This document shows, in pieces, positions 50,314 through 60,197 of a DNA stretch of 64,000 nucleotides. The DNA comes from Burkholderiaceae bacterium. GTDB lineage: Bacteria > Pseudomonadota > Gammaproteobacteria > Burkholderiales > Burkholderiaceae_C. The translations under genes and the position numbers were made by a program. The stretch is from assembly GCA_019745555.1 (NCBI GenBank), contig JAIESX010000002.1, positions 62,001 to 126,000 of the forward strand, written 5' to 3'. The notes below the pieces were generated by a model. That model was not told the DNA's origin and searched no databases. It saw only the letters and a program-made list of their open reading frames with translations. Each line of letters begins with the position of its first letter. The stretch's first letter is position 1.

Positions 50314-51788
50314 ACGCTACGAGTTGGATCAGTCGTCAGGTCACGCGTCTGCTGCCGGTGGCGCGCCAGGGCCTGGTGTCGCCGGGAGCGGGTGGGGGGG
50401 CGGCCCTGCGTGCCGGCGTGGCCTTGCCGTCCGAAGCGGCGCTGGATGAACGGCCCACGCGCGAGCGGCTGGCGGCCAGCCTGCGCCACAAGGCCGAGGC
50501 CATGTCGCCGCGCATGCTGCGGCGCACGCTGGACGAGCTCAAGGCCATCATCGACCCGCAGATCAGCGAGGTCGAGGGCGGGCGTCGCGCCCAGGTGCTG
50601 ATCGATCGCTACATGCGGGCCACGGTCGGGCGCCGGCGCGACATGTGGCTGCTCATGAGCGAGATGTTCACGGCCGATCCCGAAAAGGTGAAGAAGGCCC
50701 AGGCCAAGTTCGCCGCTGCCGTGGGCACGCCGGACGAGGCCGCAGCCGAGGTGCAGTACCGCCGGTCCACCGTGTCGCCGCGCCGGCGCCTGTTGCAGCG
50801 TTTCAGCGTGCTGCCCGAGGGCATCCGCTTCCTGGTCGACGTGCGTGCCGAGATGCAGCCCTATTTGAAGCAGGACAAGCGTCTGCAGGCCCTGGATGTG
50901 GAGATGGAATACATGTTCTCCACCTGGTTCGATGTGGGGTTTCTGGAGCTGCGCCGCATCAGCTGGGACTCGCCGGCCTCGCTGGTGGAAAAGCTCATCA
51001 AGTACGAGGCCGTGCATGACATCCGCAGCTGGGACGACGTGAAGAACCGGCTCGATTCGGACCGCCGTTGCTACGGTTTCTTTCACCCGCGTCTGCCCGA
51101 CGAGCCGCTGATCTTTGTCGAGGTGGCACTGATCGAGCACATGGCCGAGAGCATCACGCCGCTGCTCGACGAGCAGGCCGCCGCGGCCGACCTGGACAAG
51201 GCCACCTGGGCCATCTTCTATTCCATCAGCAACACGCAGAACGGCCTGCGCGGCGTGAGCTTTGGCGATTCGCTGATCAAGCGCGTGGTCGAGACGCTGA
51301 GCGCCGAGTTTCCGCGTCTGAAGCATTTCTCGACCCTTTCGCCCATCCCCGGGCTGCGCAAATGGCTGGCGCAGAACGCGACCCGCATGCTCGAACTCAC
51401 ACCCGAGAAGGAGCGGGCGGAACTGGGCCGGGCGGCCGGCTTTGAACCGCCGACCGCGGCCCACCTGCTGCAGGCCCTGGACCATGTGGAGGCGCTGGAT
51501 ACACGTTCACCCCTGCGGCGCTGGCTGCTGCAATGCGCCGCCCAGTACCTGGGGCGTGAGCTCAGCGAGGGCAAGCCCGTGGACCCGGTGGCGCGTTTCC
51601 ATCTGGGCAACGGCGCACGCGTCGAGCGCCTGAACTGGATGGGCGACCCTTCGCCCAAGGGCCTGCGGCAGTCCTACGGGCTCATGGTGAACTACCTGTA
51701 CGATCTCAAGCGTCTGGATCGGAACCGGGCCCAGCTCGCTGACGGCAAAATAGCCGTTGCGGGCGCCATCGAGGAACTGCAGTTCTGA
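50310..51788 (+). CDS. matA: Malonyl-CoA decarboxylase
   Basis: Decarboxylates malonyl-CoA to acetyl-CoA. 492 residues. The N-terminal helical domain spans about 60-180 and the GNAT-like catalytic domain 180-450. Catalytic residues known from the human enzyme can be placed here: the Ser in HFSTLSPIPGLRKWL and the His in VARFHLGNGARVERLNWM. The start MNATSWISRQV overlaps the regulator stop. The whole operon provides a pathway from malonate to acetyl-CoA: MatB makes malonyl-CoA, this enzyme decarboxylates it. Confidence 0.94.
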   Translation: MNATSWISRQVTRLLPVARQGLVSPGAGGGAALRAGVALPSEAALDERPTRERLAASLRHKAEAMSPRMLRRTLDELKAIIDPQISEVEGGRRAQVLIDRYMRATVGRRRDMWLLMSEMFTADPEKVKKAQAKFAAAVGTPDEAAAEVQYRRSTVSPRRRLLQRFSVLPEGIRFLVDVRAEMQPYLKQDKRLQALDVEMEYMFSTWFDVGFLELRRISWDSPASLVEKLIKYEAVHDIRSWDDVKNRLDSDRRCYGFFHPRLPDEPLIFVEVALIEHMAESITPLLDEQAAAADLDKATWAIFYSISNTQNGLRGVSFGDSLIKRVVETLSAEFPRLKHFSTLSPIPGLRKWLAQNATRMLELTPEKERAELGRAAGFEPPTAAHLLQALDHVEALDTRSPLRRWLLQCAAQYLGRELSEGKPVDPVARFHLGNGARVERLNWMGDPSPKGLRQSYGLMVNYLYDLKRLDRNRAQLADGKIAVAGAIEELQF

Positions 51789-51831
51789 GTGCCGCAGTCT
51801 TTCACATGACCATCAACACAAGGAGACAAAG

Positions 51832-52830
51832 ATGAACCAAGACAAGAACGCTGGCCTGAGCCGACGCAGCGTGCTGCGCTATGCCGCTGCCGGCCTGGCC
51901 GCCAGCCCGTTGCTGGGCCAGGCCCAGTCCGGCTGGCCGACCAAGCCCGTTACCCTGATCGTGCCCTTCCCGGCCGGAGGTGGCACCGATGCCTTCGCCC
52001 GTCCGCTGTCGGCGTCCTTCTCCAAGCTCACCGGCAAGCAGCTGATCATCGACAACCGCGGCGGTGCCGGCGGTACCCTGGGCGCCAGCCTGGCGGCCAA
52101 GGCCCAGCCCGACGGCTACACCCTGTTCATGGGCGCCGTGCACCACACCATTGCGCCCTCGATGTACCCCAGGCTGGACTACGACATCGAAAAGGATTTC
52201 GTGCCCCTGGTCCTGGTGGCCACGGTGCCGCAGGTGCTGGTGGTCAATCCCAGGAAGGTCACCGAAGGCGATTTCAAGTCTTTCCTCGAGATGCTGCGCC
52301 GCAACCCTGGCAAGCTCAATTACGGCTCGGCCGGCAGCGGGACCTCGCACCACCTCGCGGGCGAGCTCTTCAAGCAGCAGACCAAGACCTTCATCACCCA
52401 CATCCCCTACCGTGGTGCCGGTCCGGCCCTGCAGGATCTGATCGCCGGCAATGTGGACATGATGTTCGACGGCCTCGGCTCCTCGGCCGGCCACATCAAG
52501 GGTGGCCGTATCAAGGCACTGATGGTCGCCGGCACCAAGCGCAATCCGGCTTTCCCGGATGTGCCCTGTGCGGCCGAGCTGGGTCTGCCCGAGTACACGG
52601 TGCAGACCTGGTACGGCATCTGGGCGCCCAAGGGCACGCCGGCCGACGCCGCTGCCGCTGCCGTGGCCGAGATCCGCAAGGCCGGCGCCACGCCCGAGGC
52701 CAAGGCCGTCTGGGCCAACCAGGGCGCCGAGTTCAGCGACATGAACCCGCAGCAGTTCGGCCAGTTCGTCAGTGCCGAAGTCAAGCGCTGGACCCAGGTG
52801 GTCAAGCTCTCGGGCGCCAAGCTCGACTGA
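51832..52830 (+). CDS. Bug-type (TctC family) periplasmic receptor, probable malonate binding
   Basis: A 332-residue periplasmic solute-binding protein. The N-terminus has a Tat-like signal (SRRSVLRYAAAGLAASPLLG). The mature domain shows Bug hallmarks: VTLIVPFPAGGGTDAFAR, RGGAGGTLGASLAAKAQPDGYT, and YGSAGSGTSHHLAGELF. TctC receptors usually work with TctA/TctB permeases; none is adjacent, so it either uses a permease encoded elsewhere or acts only in sensing. Position between matA and the crotonase suggests malonate as ligand. AGGAG precedes the ATG. Confidence 0.9.
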   Translation: MNQDKNAGLSRRSVLRYAAAGLAASPLLGQAQSGWPTKPVTLIVPFPAGGGTDAFARPLSASFSKLTGKQLIIDNRGGAGGTLGASLAAKAQPDGYTLFMGAVHHTIAPSMYPRLDYDIEKDFVPLVLVATVPQVLVVNPRKVTEGDFKSFLEMLRRNPGKLNYGSAGSGTSHHLAGELFKQQTKTFITHIPYRGAGPALQDLIAGNVDMMFDGLGSSAGHIKGGRIKALMVAGTKRNPAFPDVPCAAELGLPEYTVQTWYGIWAPKGTPADAAAAAVAEIRKAGATPEAKAVWANQGAEFSDMNPQQFGQFVSAEVKRWTQVVKLSGAKLD

Positions 52831-52864
52831 GCGGCCCGGCAAGCATGAGGCGCGCAGACCCGGT

Positions 52865-53653
52865 ATGAGCGGCAAGATCCTGAGCGAGCGTCAGGGCCCC
52901 CTGGCGCTCGTTACGCTGAGCCATCCGGGCAAGTTCAACGCCATGTCGCGTGCGATGTGGCGTGAGCTGCGCGCTGTCTTCACCGCCTTGCAGACCGACA
53001 CCTCCCTGCGCTGCGTTGTGCTGCGTGGGGAGGGCGGTCATTTCTGCGCCGGCGGTGACATTTCCGAATACGAGAGTTTCCGTTTCAGCGAGCCTGAGCT
53101 ACGCGCCTTTCACGAGGACGAGGTCTGGGGTGGCCTGCAGGCCGTGCTGGACTGCGACGTGCCCGTGCTGGCCCAGATCGAAGGCAACTGCATGGGTGCG
53201 GGTGTGGAGATCGCCTGCTGCTGCGACATCCGCATCGCCGCCGACTCGGCCCGTTTTGGCGCCCCGATCGGGCGTCTGGGTTTCCCCATGGCGCCGCGCG
53301 AAGCGGCGCTGGTGCTGCGCGAGGCCGGTGCGGCCTCGGCCCGCGAGATGCTGCTCGAAGCCGCGGTGCTGACTGCGCCGCAGATGCAGGTGCGCGGCTT
53401 TCTGCAGCGCGTCGTGTCCGAGGCAGCGCTGGCGACCGAAGTCGGGCAGAGCGTGCAACGCATCAGCCGCCTCGCGCCGCAGGCGGCACGCCTCAACAAA
53501 CAGACCCTGCGGGCGCTGCAGCCCCTGGGGACTGAAGTCCCCGCGGCCTTGCTGGCCGGCGCCTATGCCTATGCCGACAGCGCCGAACACCGTGAGGGCA
53601 TCGCTTCCTTCCTGGCCAAGCGGCCAGCCGAATTTTCGCTTTCTCCGTCCTGA
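52865..53653 (+). CDS. Enoyl-CoA hydratase/isomerase (crotonase) family protein
   Basis: A 262-residue crotonase-fold protein. The CoA-binding/oxyanion segments are HPGKFNAMSRAMWREL, GEGGHFCAGGDISEYESF and the second oxyanion region EGNCMGAGVEIACCCDIR. The positions of the two catalytic Glu of true hydratases are not clearly filled (FPMAPREAALVL), so a role other than hydration is possible. The ATG at 52865 is used; the frame upstream overlaps the receptor gene. It sits between the receptor and MatB, so a malonyl-CoA- or acyl-CoA-related reaction in this pathway is likely, but the reaction is unknown. Confidence 0.82.
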   Translation: MSGKILSERQGPLALVTLSHPGKFNAMSRAMWRELRAVFTALQTDTSLRCVVLRGEGGHFCAGGDISEYESFRFSEPELRAFHEDEVWGGLQAVLDCDVPVLAQIEGNCMGAGVEIACCCDIRIAADSARFGAPIGRLGFPMAPREAALVLREAGAASAREMLLEAAVLTAPQMQVRGFLQRVVSEAALATEVGQSVQRISRLAPQAARLNKQTLRALQPLGTEVPAALLAGAYAYADSAEHREGIASFLAKRPAEFSLSPS

Positions 53654-53668
53654 CCTTTCCGATTCGCC

Positions 53669-55201
<1,533 letters not shown>

Positions 55202-55219
55202 CCGTCTGGATCTGTACAG

Positions 55220-55248
55220 AAAAAACGCCGGCACTGCCGGCGTTTTTT
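55220..55248. terminator. Bidirectional terminator after the malonate operon
   Basis: Stem AACGCCGGCA / TGCCGGCGTT with a one-base loop, flanked by six A and six T. It ends the malonate operon and the reverse-strand barrel gene. Confidence 0.92.
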
Positions 55249-55263
55249 GTCAGCGATCCGCTG

Positions 55264-56073
55264 TCAGTGGAATCGGTACCGGACCTGCACCCCGACTTCG
55301 CGGGTGGTGTTCCTGGGCTCATAGCCCGTGTAGACGGTGGTGGTCGAGGTGTAGGTCCCCATTTCCGAATCGTCGATGTTCCAGGCCTGATAGAACATGC
55401 CCACCGACCAGGTCGCGGTTTCGTAGGCCAGGTTCAGGCGCAGGCCGTGGCCCTTGTTCTGCTGGTTTTTCAGGTCGCTGGTGTAGCCGGCGACGTCGGT
55501 CAGATAGGACTTCTGCGTGCCTTCGATCAGGTGGTCGTATTCCAGTGTGGTGGCCCAGCGTGCCTGGTCGCTGAGTCGGAAGCGGTGTGTCACGCCCAGG
55601 GGCAGATACAGGTAGTGGCTGGAGCGCCGGTAGCCCACCGCGCCGGTGGTGGAGTAGCCGCGCAGATCGCTCTTGAGGTAGCGGGTGCCCAGTCCGGAGT
55701 AGAGGGACAGCACTTGTGAGCCGAGTTCGATATCGCGTCCCGCAGTGAGGCGCGCGTCGGTGTAGTGGTCCGGGTTGTGGCTGGCCTCGCCCGTTGACGC
55801 GCTCTTGTAGTGGTTGTTGCCAGCGGCGAAGCGCCCGTCCACACTCCAGTACACCCCTCCCTCCAGGGCTCGCGTATAGCTGCCGAGCAGACCGATCTTG
55901 CTGCCCTTGAGCGACATGAAGAAGCTGTTGTTGACCTCTTCCTCGTAGCTGTACTGTGAGAGCTGGCCGCCAATCTCGATGCTCGTGGTGGTTTTCAGTG
56001 GCATGCCTTGGGCTTGGGCGAGGGCCGGGAGACCGGCTAGCATGAGTGTGCAAAGTGCTGTCCTGCAGGACAT
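55264..56073 (-). CDS. Outer-membrane beta-barrel protein, tandem paralogue 1
   Basis: A 269-residue exported protein. The signal peptide covers about 1-21 (ALAQA-QG). The rest alternates aromatic and polar residues in many short strands and ends in VQVRYRFH, typical of an outer-membrane barrel although the last residue is His. About 35-40% of positions match the neighbouring gene at 56222-57028, including YRRSSHYLYLPLGVTHR, KGHGLRLNLAYET and EPRNTTREVGVQ. I do not recognise a named family or ligand. A 148-base gap separates the two copies. Confidence 0.75.
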   Translation of the reverse strand: MSCRTALCTLMLAGLPALAQAQGMPLKTTTSIEIGGQLSQYSYEEEVNNSFFMSLKGSKIGLLGSYTRALEGGVYWSVDGRFAAGNNHYKSASTGEASHNPDHYTDARLTAGRDIELGSQVLSLYSGLGTRYLKSDLRGYSTTGAVGYRRSSHYLYLPLGVTHRFRLSDQARWATTLEYDHLIEGTQKSYLTDVAGYTSDLKNQQNKGHGLRLNLAYETATWSVGMFYQAWNIDDSEMGTYTSTTTVYTGYEPRNTTREVGVQVRYRFH

Positions 56074-56221
56074 GAGTTCCCTCCCCTGGCATTCTGATGT
56101 TGTTCAAGCCGGGCGCCATCCTAAACCAGCCCTGGCGTCAACTGACCGCTCGAGCCGAGGTTGTCGCCGGATGGAGACACCGGCCCCGCGGTGTTGCCAG
56201 CGCGGCTGTCAGCCGGGCCAG

Positions 56222-57028
56222 TCAGTGGAAGCGCAGCCGGAACTGTACGCCGGCCTCGCGCGTGCTGTTGCGCGGCTCCACGATCAGTGTGCCCGGGACG
56301 CCACCCAGCGACTGGCGGGCCTCGTCCGAGGCGCCGACGCGCCAGTAGTGCACGAAGAAGCCGATGGACCAGTGGTAGGTCTCGAAACTGCTGCTCAGGC
56401 GCAGGCCATGGCCGTTGCGCTGGCTGTTGACCGGATCGTTGGAGGTCGCGTCGGTGTCGGACAGGAAGGACTGCTGGCGGCCGTCAAGCAGCAGGTCGTA
56501 TTCGACGCTGGTCGAAAGCCGGGCCTCGGGACCCAGCTGGGCACGATGTGTCAGGCCCAGGGGCAGATAGACGTACTGGCTGCGGCGGCGGTAGCCTTCG
56601 TCGCCAGTGCTCGTCAGGCCCTTCAGGTCCGTGCTGAGCTTGCGGAATCCGAGACCGAAATAGGGGGCCAGCAGCTGCGAGCCCAGAGGGTAGTCCTTGC
56701 CGCCGGTGATCCGCACCTCGGTCAGGACGTCGGCGTTGCCACCTTTCTCCCCGCGGCTGGCGCTGCTGTAGTTGATGTTGCCATGCGACTGCCGGGCGTC
56801 GCCGCCCCAGTACCAGTCGTCACGCAGGGCCTGGGTGAAGCGGAAGGTCAGCCCGACCTTGTTGCCTTCGTGCTCAAAGGCCGTGCTGCCGCTGCCGGCT
56901 TCGTAGCGCAGCTGCATGACCTCGATGCCCAGCTCGCTGCTGTCGACCGAGCGCAGCGAAACCGGCTGGGCCTGGACCGCGATCGGCAGCAGGGCGAGGA
57001 GGGGGGGGAGGAAGCGCGCAAGTTTCAT
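56222..57028 (-). CDS. Outer-membrane beta-barrel protein, tandem paralogue 2
   Basis: A 268-residue exported protein, the upstream copy of the pair. The signal peptide covers about 1-20 (AVQA-QP). The barrel region shares YRRRSQYVYLPLGLTHR, NGHGLRLSSSFET, WSIGFF and the C-terminal EPRNSTREAGVQFRLRFH with its paralogue, which indicates an old tandem duplication. It is transcribed away from uspA. Function unknown; about 10-12 strands would fit the length, as in small transport or adhesion barrels. Confidence 0.75.
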   Translation of the reverse strand: MKLARFLPPLLALLPIAVQAQPVSLRSVDSSELGIEVMQLRYEAGSGSTAFEHEGNKVGLTFRFTQALRDDWYWGGDARQSHGNINYSSASRGEKGGNADVLTEVRITGGKDYPLGSQLLAPYFGLGFRKLSTDLKGLTSTGDEGYRRRSQYVYLPLGLTHRAQLGPEARLSTSVEYDLLLDGRQQSFLSDTDATSNDPVNSQRNGHGLRLSSSFETYHWSIGFFVHYWRVGASDEARQSLGGVPGTLIVEPRNSTREAGVQFRLRFH

Positions 57029-57099
57029 GGTGTCCCGTGGCGTGTTACCCGGGGGAATTTACCAGCTTGCGCGGACTCCGGCAGGCCGCGGGCAGGCGC

Positions 57100-57543
57100 T
57101 CAGCGCAGCACCAGCACCGGGATGTGCGAGTGCGTCAGCACCTGCTGGGTCTCGCTGCCCAGCAGCAGGCGCTTGATGCCCTTGCGGCCGTGCGAGGCCA
57201 TGACGATGAGGTCGCACTTGTTCTTCTTCGCGGTACCGATGATGGCGTCGCTCACGAGGTCCGACTTGACGATCACGGCCTTGGCGGTCAGCCCCTTGGC
57301 CTTGGCGGCCTTGGCCACGGCATCCACCACGGCCTGGCCGTGGGCGGCCCACTGTTTTTCGATCTTGTTGATATCGCTCAGCGGCAGCGCCAGGCCGCCT
57401 TCGAAATAGCTTTGCGGATAGCGTGGCACCACCTTGAGCGCGACGAGTTCGGCGCCGCTGAGCTGGGCCAGGGCGACGGCACTGCTCACGGCCTTCTTGG
57501 AGAGGGTGCTGCCGTCGGTGGCGACGAGGATGCGCTTGTACAT
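57100..57543 (-). CDS. Universal stress protein (UspA family, ATP-binding type)
   Basis: A 147-residue cytoplasmic protein with one Usp domain. The N-terminal ATP-contact Asp is in ILVATDGSTLSKKAV. The nucleotide-binding pattern G-2x-G-9x-G-S/T is present as GRKGIKRLLLGSE. It is divergent from ccoI across 88 bases that hold an FNR-type box centred about 41.5 bases from the plausible uspA transcript start, so it is likely induced when oxygen falls. A role in energy limitation or microaerobic survival is inference. Confidence 0.93.
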   Translation of the reverse strand: MYKRILVATDGSTLSKKAVSSAVALAQLSGAELVALKVVPRYPQSYFEGGLALPLSDINKIEKQWAAHGQAVVDAVAKAAKAKGLTAKAVIVKSDLVSDAIIGTAKKNKCDLIVMASHGRKGIKRLLLGSETQQVLTHSHIPVLVLR

Positions 57544-57605
57544 GCTGGCTCCTAAGTGCGTTGTTGCGGTGCCCCTAGCTTAGGTCACATGGTTCTGCTA
57601 TGGTC

Positions 57606-57619
57606 TTGATCCATATCAA
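57606..57619. promoter_or_regulatory. FNR/ANR-type box between uspA and ccoI
   Basis: TTGAT-CCAT-ATCAA, an exact match to the FNR consensus TTGATnnnnATCAA. Its centre is 41.5 bases from a plausible uspA start point near 57571, with TAAGCT as a possible -10 on the reverse strand. It ends only 12 bases before the ccoI start, too close to activate a promoter for ccoI. Confidence 0.8.
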
Positions 57620-57631
57620 GTAGGAGGCGGG

Positions 57632-59983
57632 TTGTACCCGTTAGCCTTCATGACCATGAGTTCTGCCAGCCTTGCAGCGTCGTCCGCAGCCGCGCCCGCG
57701 GCTGCCACTCCGCCAGATGGCGCCGTGGGCGAGGGGTTGCTGGACGATCCGCAGCTGTGGTCCGGCTTCAGCCGGCCGCGGGCGGGCGCCAGCGAGACCC
57801 AGGGCGCCTGGGAGTCGCACCTGCTGATCGAGGGCATGCACTGCGCAGCCTGTGCGCTTAACGTCGAGGATGCGCTGCGGCGTGTGCCCGGGGTGCAAAG
57901 CGCCAGTGTCAGCGCCGGCAGCCGGCGCGCCCGCGTGCTCTGGGATGCCGGGGCCGTGCGCCCCTCGGAATGGATGCAGGCCGTGCGCCGCGCCGGTTAC
58001 CGCGCCGTGCCGGCACAGGATGCCCTGGCTGGCGAGCGCCGCCGCAAGGAGACGCGCAAGGCCCTGTGGCGCTGGCTGGTCGCGGGCTTTTGCATGATGC
58101 AGGTCATGATGTACGCGTGGCCGGCCTATGTGGCCGAGCCGGGCGACCTCACGATGGAGATGGAGCAGCTGCTGCGCTGGGCCTCCTGGGTGATCACGCT
58201 GCCCGTGCTCTTCTTCTCCTGCACGTCTTTCTTTGCTGCGGCCTGGCGCGACATCCTGCAGCGACGCATCAGCATGGACCTGCCGGTGGCGCTGGGCATG
58301 GCCATCACCTTTGTGGTCAGCACCGCCGGCACGTTCGAGCCGCAGGGCATTTTCGGCCGCGAGGTGTACTTCGACTCGCTGACCATGTTCGTCTTCTTCC
58401 TGCTCACGGGTCGCTGGCTGGAGCAGCGCCTGCGCGAGCGTACCGCCGGCGCGCTGGACGCGCTGATGAACCGCCTGCCCGACAGCGTACTGCGCCAGCG
58501 TGCCGATGGCGAGTTCGAGCGCGTGGCCGTGCACCGGCTGCGCCCGGGTGATGTGCTGCGTGTGCTGCCCGGCGAGTCCTTCCCGGCCGACGGCACGGTG
58601 ATCGAAGGCCAGACCCATGCCGACGAGGCCCTGCTCACGGGCGAGTCGCGCCCGCTGCTGCGTGGCCCCGGTGCGGCGGTGATTGCCGGCAGCCACAACC
58701 TCAGCGCCGCAGTGCTGGTGCGTGTGGAACGCACGGGTGAGGACACGCGCTATGCCCAGATCGTGGCGCTGATGGAAGAAGCCGCCCAGAGCCGGCCGCA
58801 GCTGGCCCTACTGGTAGACCGGCTGGCCCGGCCCTTTCTCGTCGGCGTGCTGCTGGCCGCTGCCGGTGCTGCCGCCTGGTGGTGGCCGCAGGACCCGGGC
58901 CATGCGCTCATGGTCGCCGTGGCCGTGCTCATCGTTACCTGCCCGTGCGCACTTTCGCTGGCCACGCCCGCAGCCATGCTGGCCGCCGCCGGCACCCTCG
59001 CGCGCCAGGGCGTGCTGGTGCGCCGGCTCGGCGCCTTGGAGATGCTGGCTCATACCGACCTCGTGATTTTCGACAAGACGGGCACGCTGACCCGTGACGC
59101 CCTCGTACTGCAGGGGCTGCGCCTGCGCGCGGGCGCCAGCCGGGACGAGGTACTGGCCCAGGCAGCCGCCCTGGCGCGGCATTCACTGCATCCGGTCTCG
59201 CGTGCGGTGCAGGCCACGGCTGACGCAGGCGCCGTGGCGCCATGGCTGAGCGCGCAGGTGCAGGAACAGGCAGGTGTCGGTCTCTCGGGTCAGGTGCGGT
59301 CTGCGGCGGGCGAGGCCTGGCAGACCTTGCGCCTGGGCTCGGCCGCGCACTGTGGTGTGCCGGCGCAGTCGTTGGCGGGCCCGCATGCCGTGCTCTGTGA
59401 CGCACAGGGCTGGCTCGCGACCTTCGAATTCGGCGAGGATCTGCGGCCCGACGCCCAGGCCACCGTGTCGGCCCTGCAGGCCCAGGGCATCGAGGTGCGC
59501 ATCCTCTCTGGCGATACACCCGAGGCGGTGGCGCGCGTGGCGCAACAACTGGGTATTGCCCAGGCACGCGGGGGCTGCACGCCCCAGGACAAGCTGGAGG
59601 AGCTGCAGCAGGCGCGGCAGGCTGGCCGCCAGGCCGTGGTCGTGGGCGACGGGCTGAACGACGGACCGGCGTTGGCCGGAGCCCAGGCCTCCTTCGCCTT
59701 CGGGCGGGCCGTGCCGCTGGCGCAGTCGCGCGCCGATTTCGTGGTGCTGGGTGAACAGCTGGCCCAGGTGGAGACGGCCATCCGCCTGTCGCGGCGCACC
59801 CTGCGCATCGTGCGCCAGAACCTGGGCTGGGCTGCTGCCTACAACGCGGTCTGTGTGCCGCTGGCGGTGGTGGGCTGGATGCCGGCCTGGCTGGCTGGCC
59901 TGGGTATGGCGGCCAGTTCGCTGCTTGTCGTCGTCAATGCATTGCGCCTGGCTCCGGGCTGGCGCGGCAAGGAGAGTATCTGA
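57632..59983 (+). CDS. ccoI: Copper-transporting P1B-type ATPase for cbb3 oxidase assembly (CcoI/FixI)
   Basis: Exports or delivers copper needed to build the cbb3 oxidase. About 783 residues. The HMA copper-binding domain (about 63-130) has [15 protein letters not shown]. Then come the membrane segments, the CPC motif in [14 protein letters not shown], the phosphorylation motif [13 protein letters not shown], and the hinge [16 protein letters not shown]. Start: TTG at 57632 with a perfect AGGAGG 4 bases before it; alternatives are ATG codons at 57650 and 57656, which have no ribosome site. The first 40 residues are Ala/Ser-rich. The stop overlaps ccoS by one base. Confidence 0.92.
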   Translation: MYPLAFMTMSSASLAASSAAAPAAATPPDGAVGEGLLDDPQLWSGFSRPRAGASETQGAWESHLLIEGMHCAACALNVEDALRRVPGVQSASVSAGSRRARVLWDAGAVRPSEWMQAVRRAGYRAVPAQDALAGERRRKETRKALWRWLVAGFCMMQVMMYAWPAYVAEPGDLTMEMEQLLRWASWVITLPVLFFSCTSFFAAAWRDILQRRISMDLPVALGMAITFVVSTAGTFEPQGIFGREVYFDSLTMFVFFLLTGRWLEQRLRERTAGALDALMNRLPDSVLRQRADGEFERVAVHRLRPGDVLRVLPGESFPADGTVIEGQTHADEALLTGESRPLLRGPGAAVIAGSHNLSAAVLVRVERTGEDTRYAQIVALMEEAAQSRPQLALLVDRLARPFLVGVLLAAAGAAAWWWPQDPGHALMVAVAVLIVTCPCALSLATPAAMLAAAGTLARQGVLVRRLGALEMLAHTDLVIFDKTGTLTRDALVLQGLRLRAGASRDEVLAQAAALARHSLHPVSRAVQATADAGAVAPWLSAQVQEQAGVGLSGQVRSAAGEAWQTLRLGSAAHCGVPAQSLAGPHAVLCDAQGWLATFEFGEDLRPDAQATVSALQAQGIEVRILSGDTPEAVARVAQQLGIAQARGGCTPQDKLEELQQARQAGRQAVVVGDGLNDGPALAGAQASFAFGRAVPLAQSRADFVVLGEQLAQVETAIRLSRRTLRIVRQNLGWAAAYNAVCVPLAVVGWMPAWLAGLGMAASSLLVVVNALRLAPGWRGKESI

Positions 59984-60120
59984 TGGACATCCTGTATCTG
60001 CTGATCCCGCTGTCGGTGGCGCTGGTCTTCTTCATCCTCGCAGGGTTGTGGTGGGCCATCGAGCGCGGACAGTTCGAGGACCTCGAGTCCGAGGGCGAAC
60101 GCATCCTGCGGGATTCGTGA
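59983..60120 (+). CDS. ccoS: Cbb3 oxidase assembly protein CcoS
   Basis: A 45-residue single-pass membrane protein: [20 protein letters not shown] then a short cytoplasmic tail ([19 protein letters not shown]) matching CcoS. Needed for insertion of cofactors into CcoN. The TGATG junction shares one base with the ccoI stop, so translation is coupled. Its small size makes it easy to miss. Confidence 0.9.
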   Translation: MDILYLLIPLSVALVFFILAGLWWAIERGQFEDLESEGERILRDS

Positions 60121-60126
60121 GAGCGG

Positions 60127-60140
60127 TTGATTTGCGTCAA
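60127..60140 (+). promoter_or_regulatory. FNR/ANR-type box upstream of ccoN
   Basis: TTGAT-TTGC-GTCAA, nine of ten conserved positions of the FNR consensus. Its centre at 60133.5 implies class II activation with a transcript start near 60175, 23 bases before the ccoN ATG. It lies between ccoS and ccoN, giving the structural genes their own oxygen-controlled promoter. Confidence 0.75.
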
Positions 60141-60197
60141 ATGGTGTCGGTCGTGAAAGACGGACACTCCACAGGGTTAATAAAGAGAGAGGTGCAC

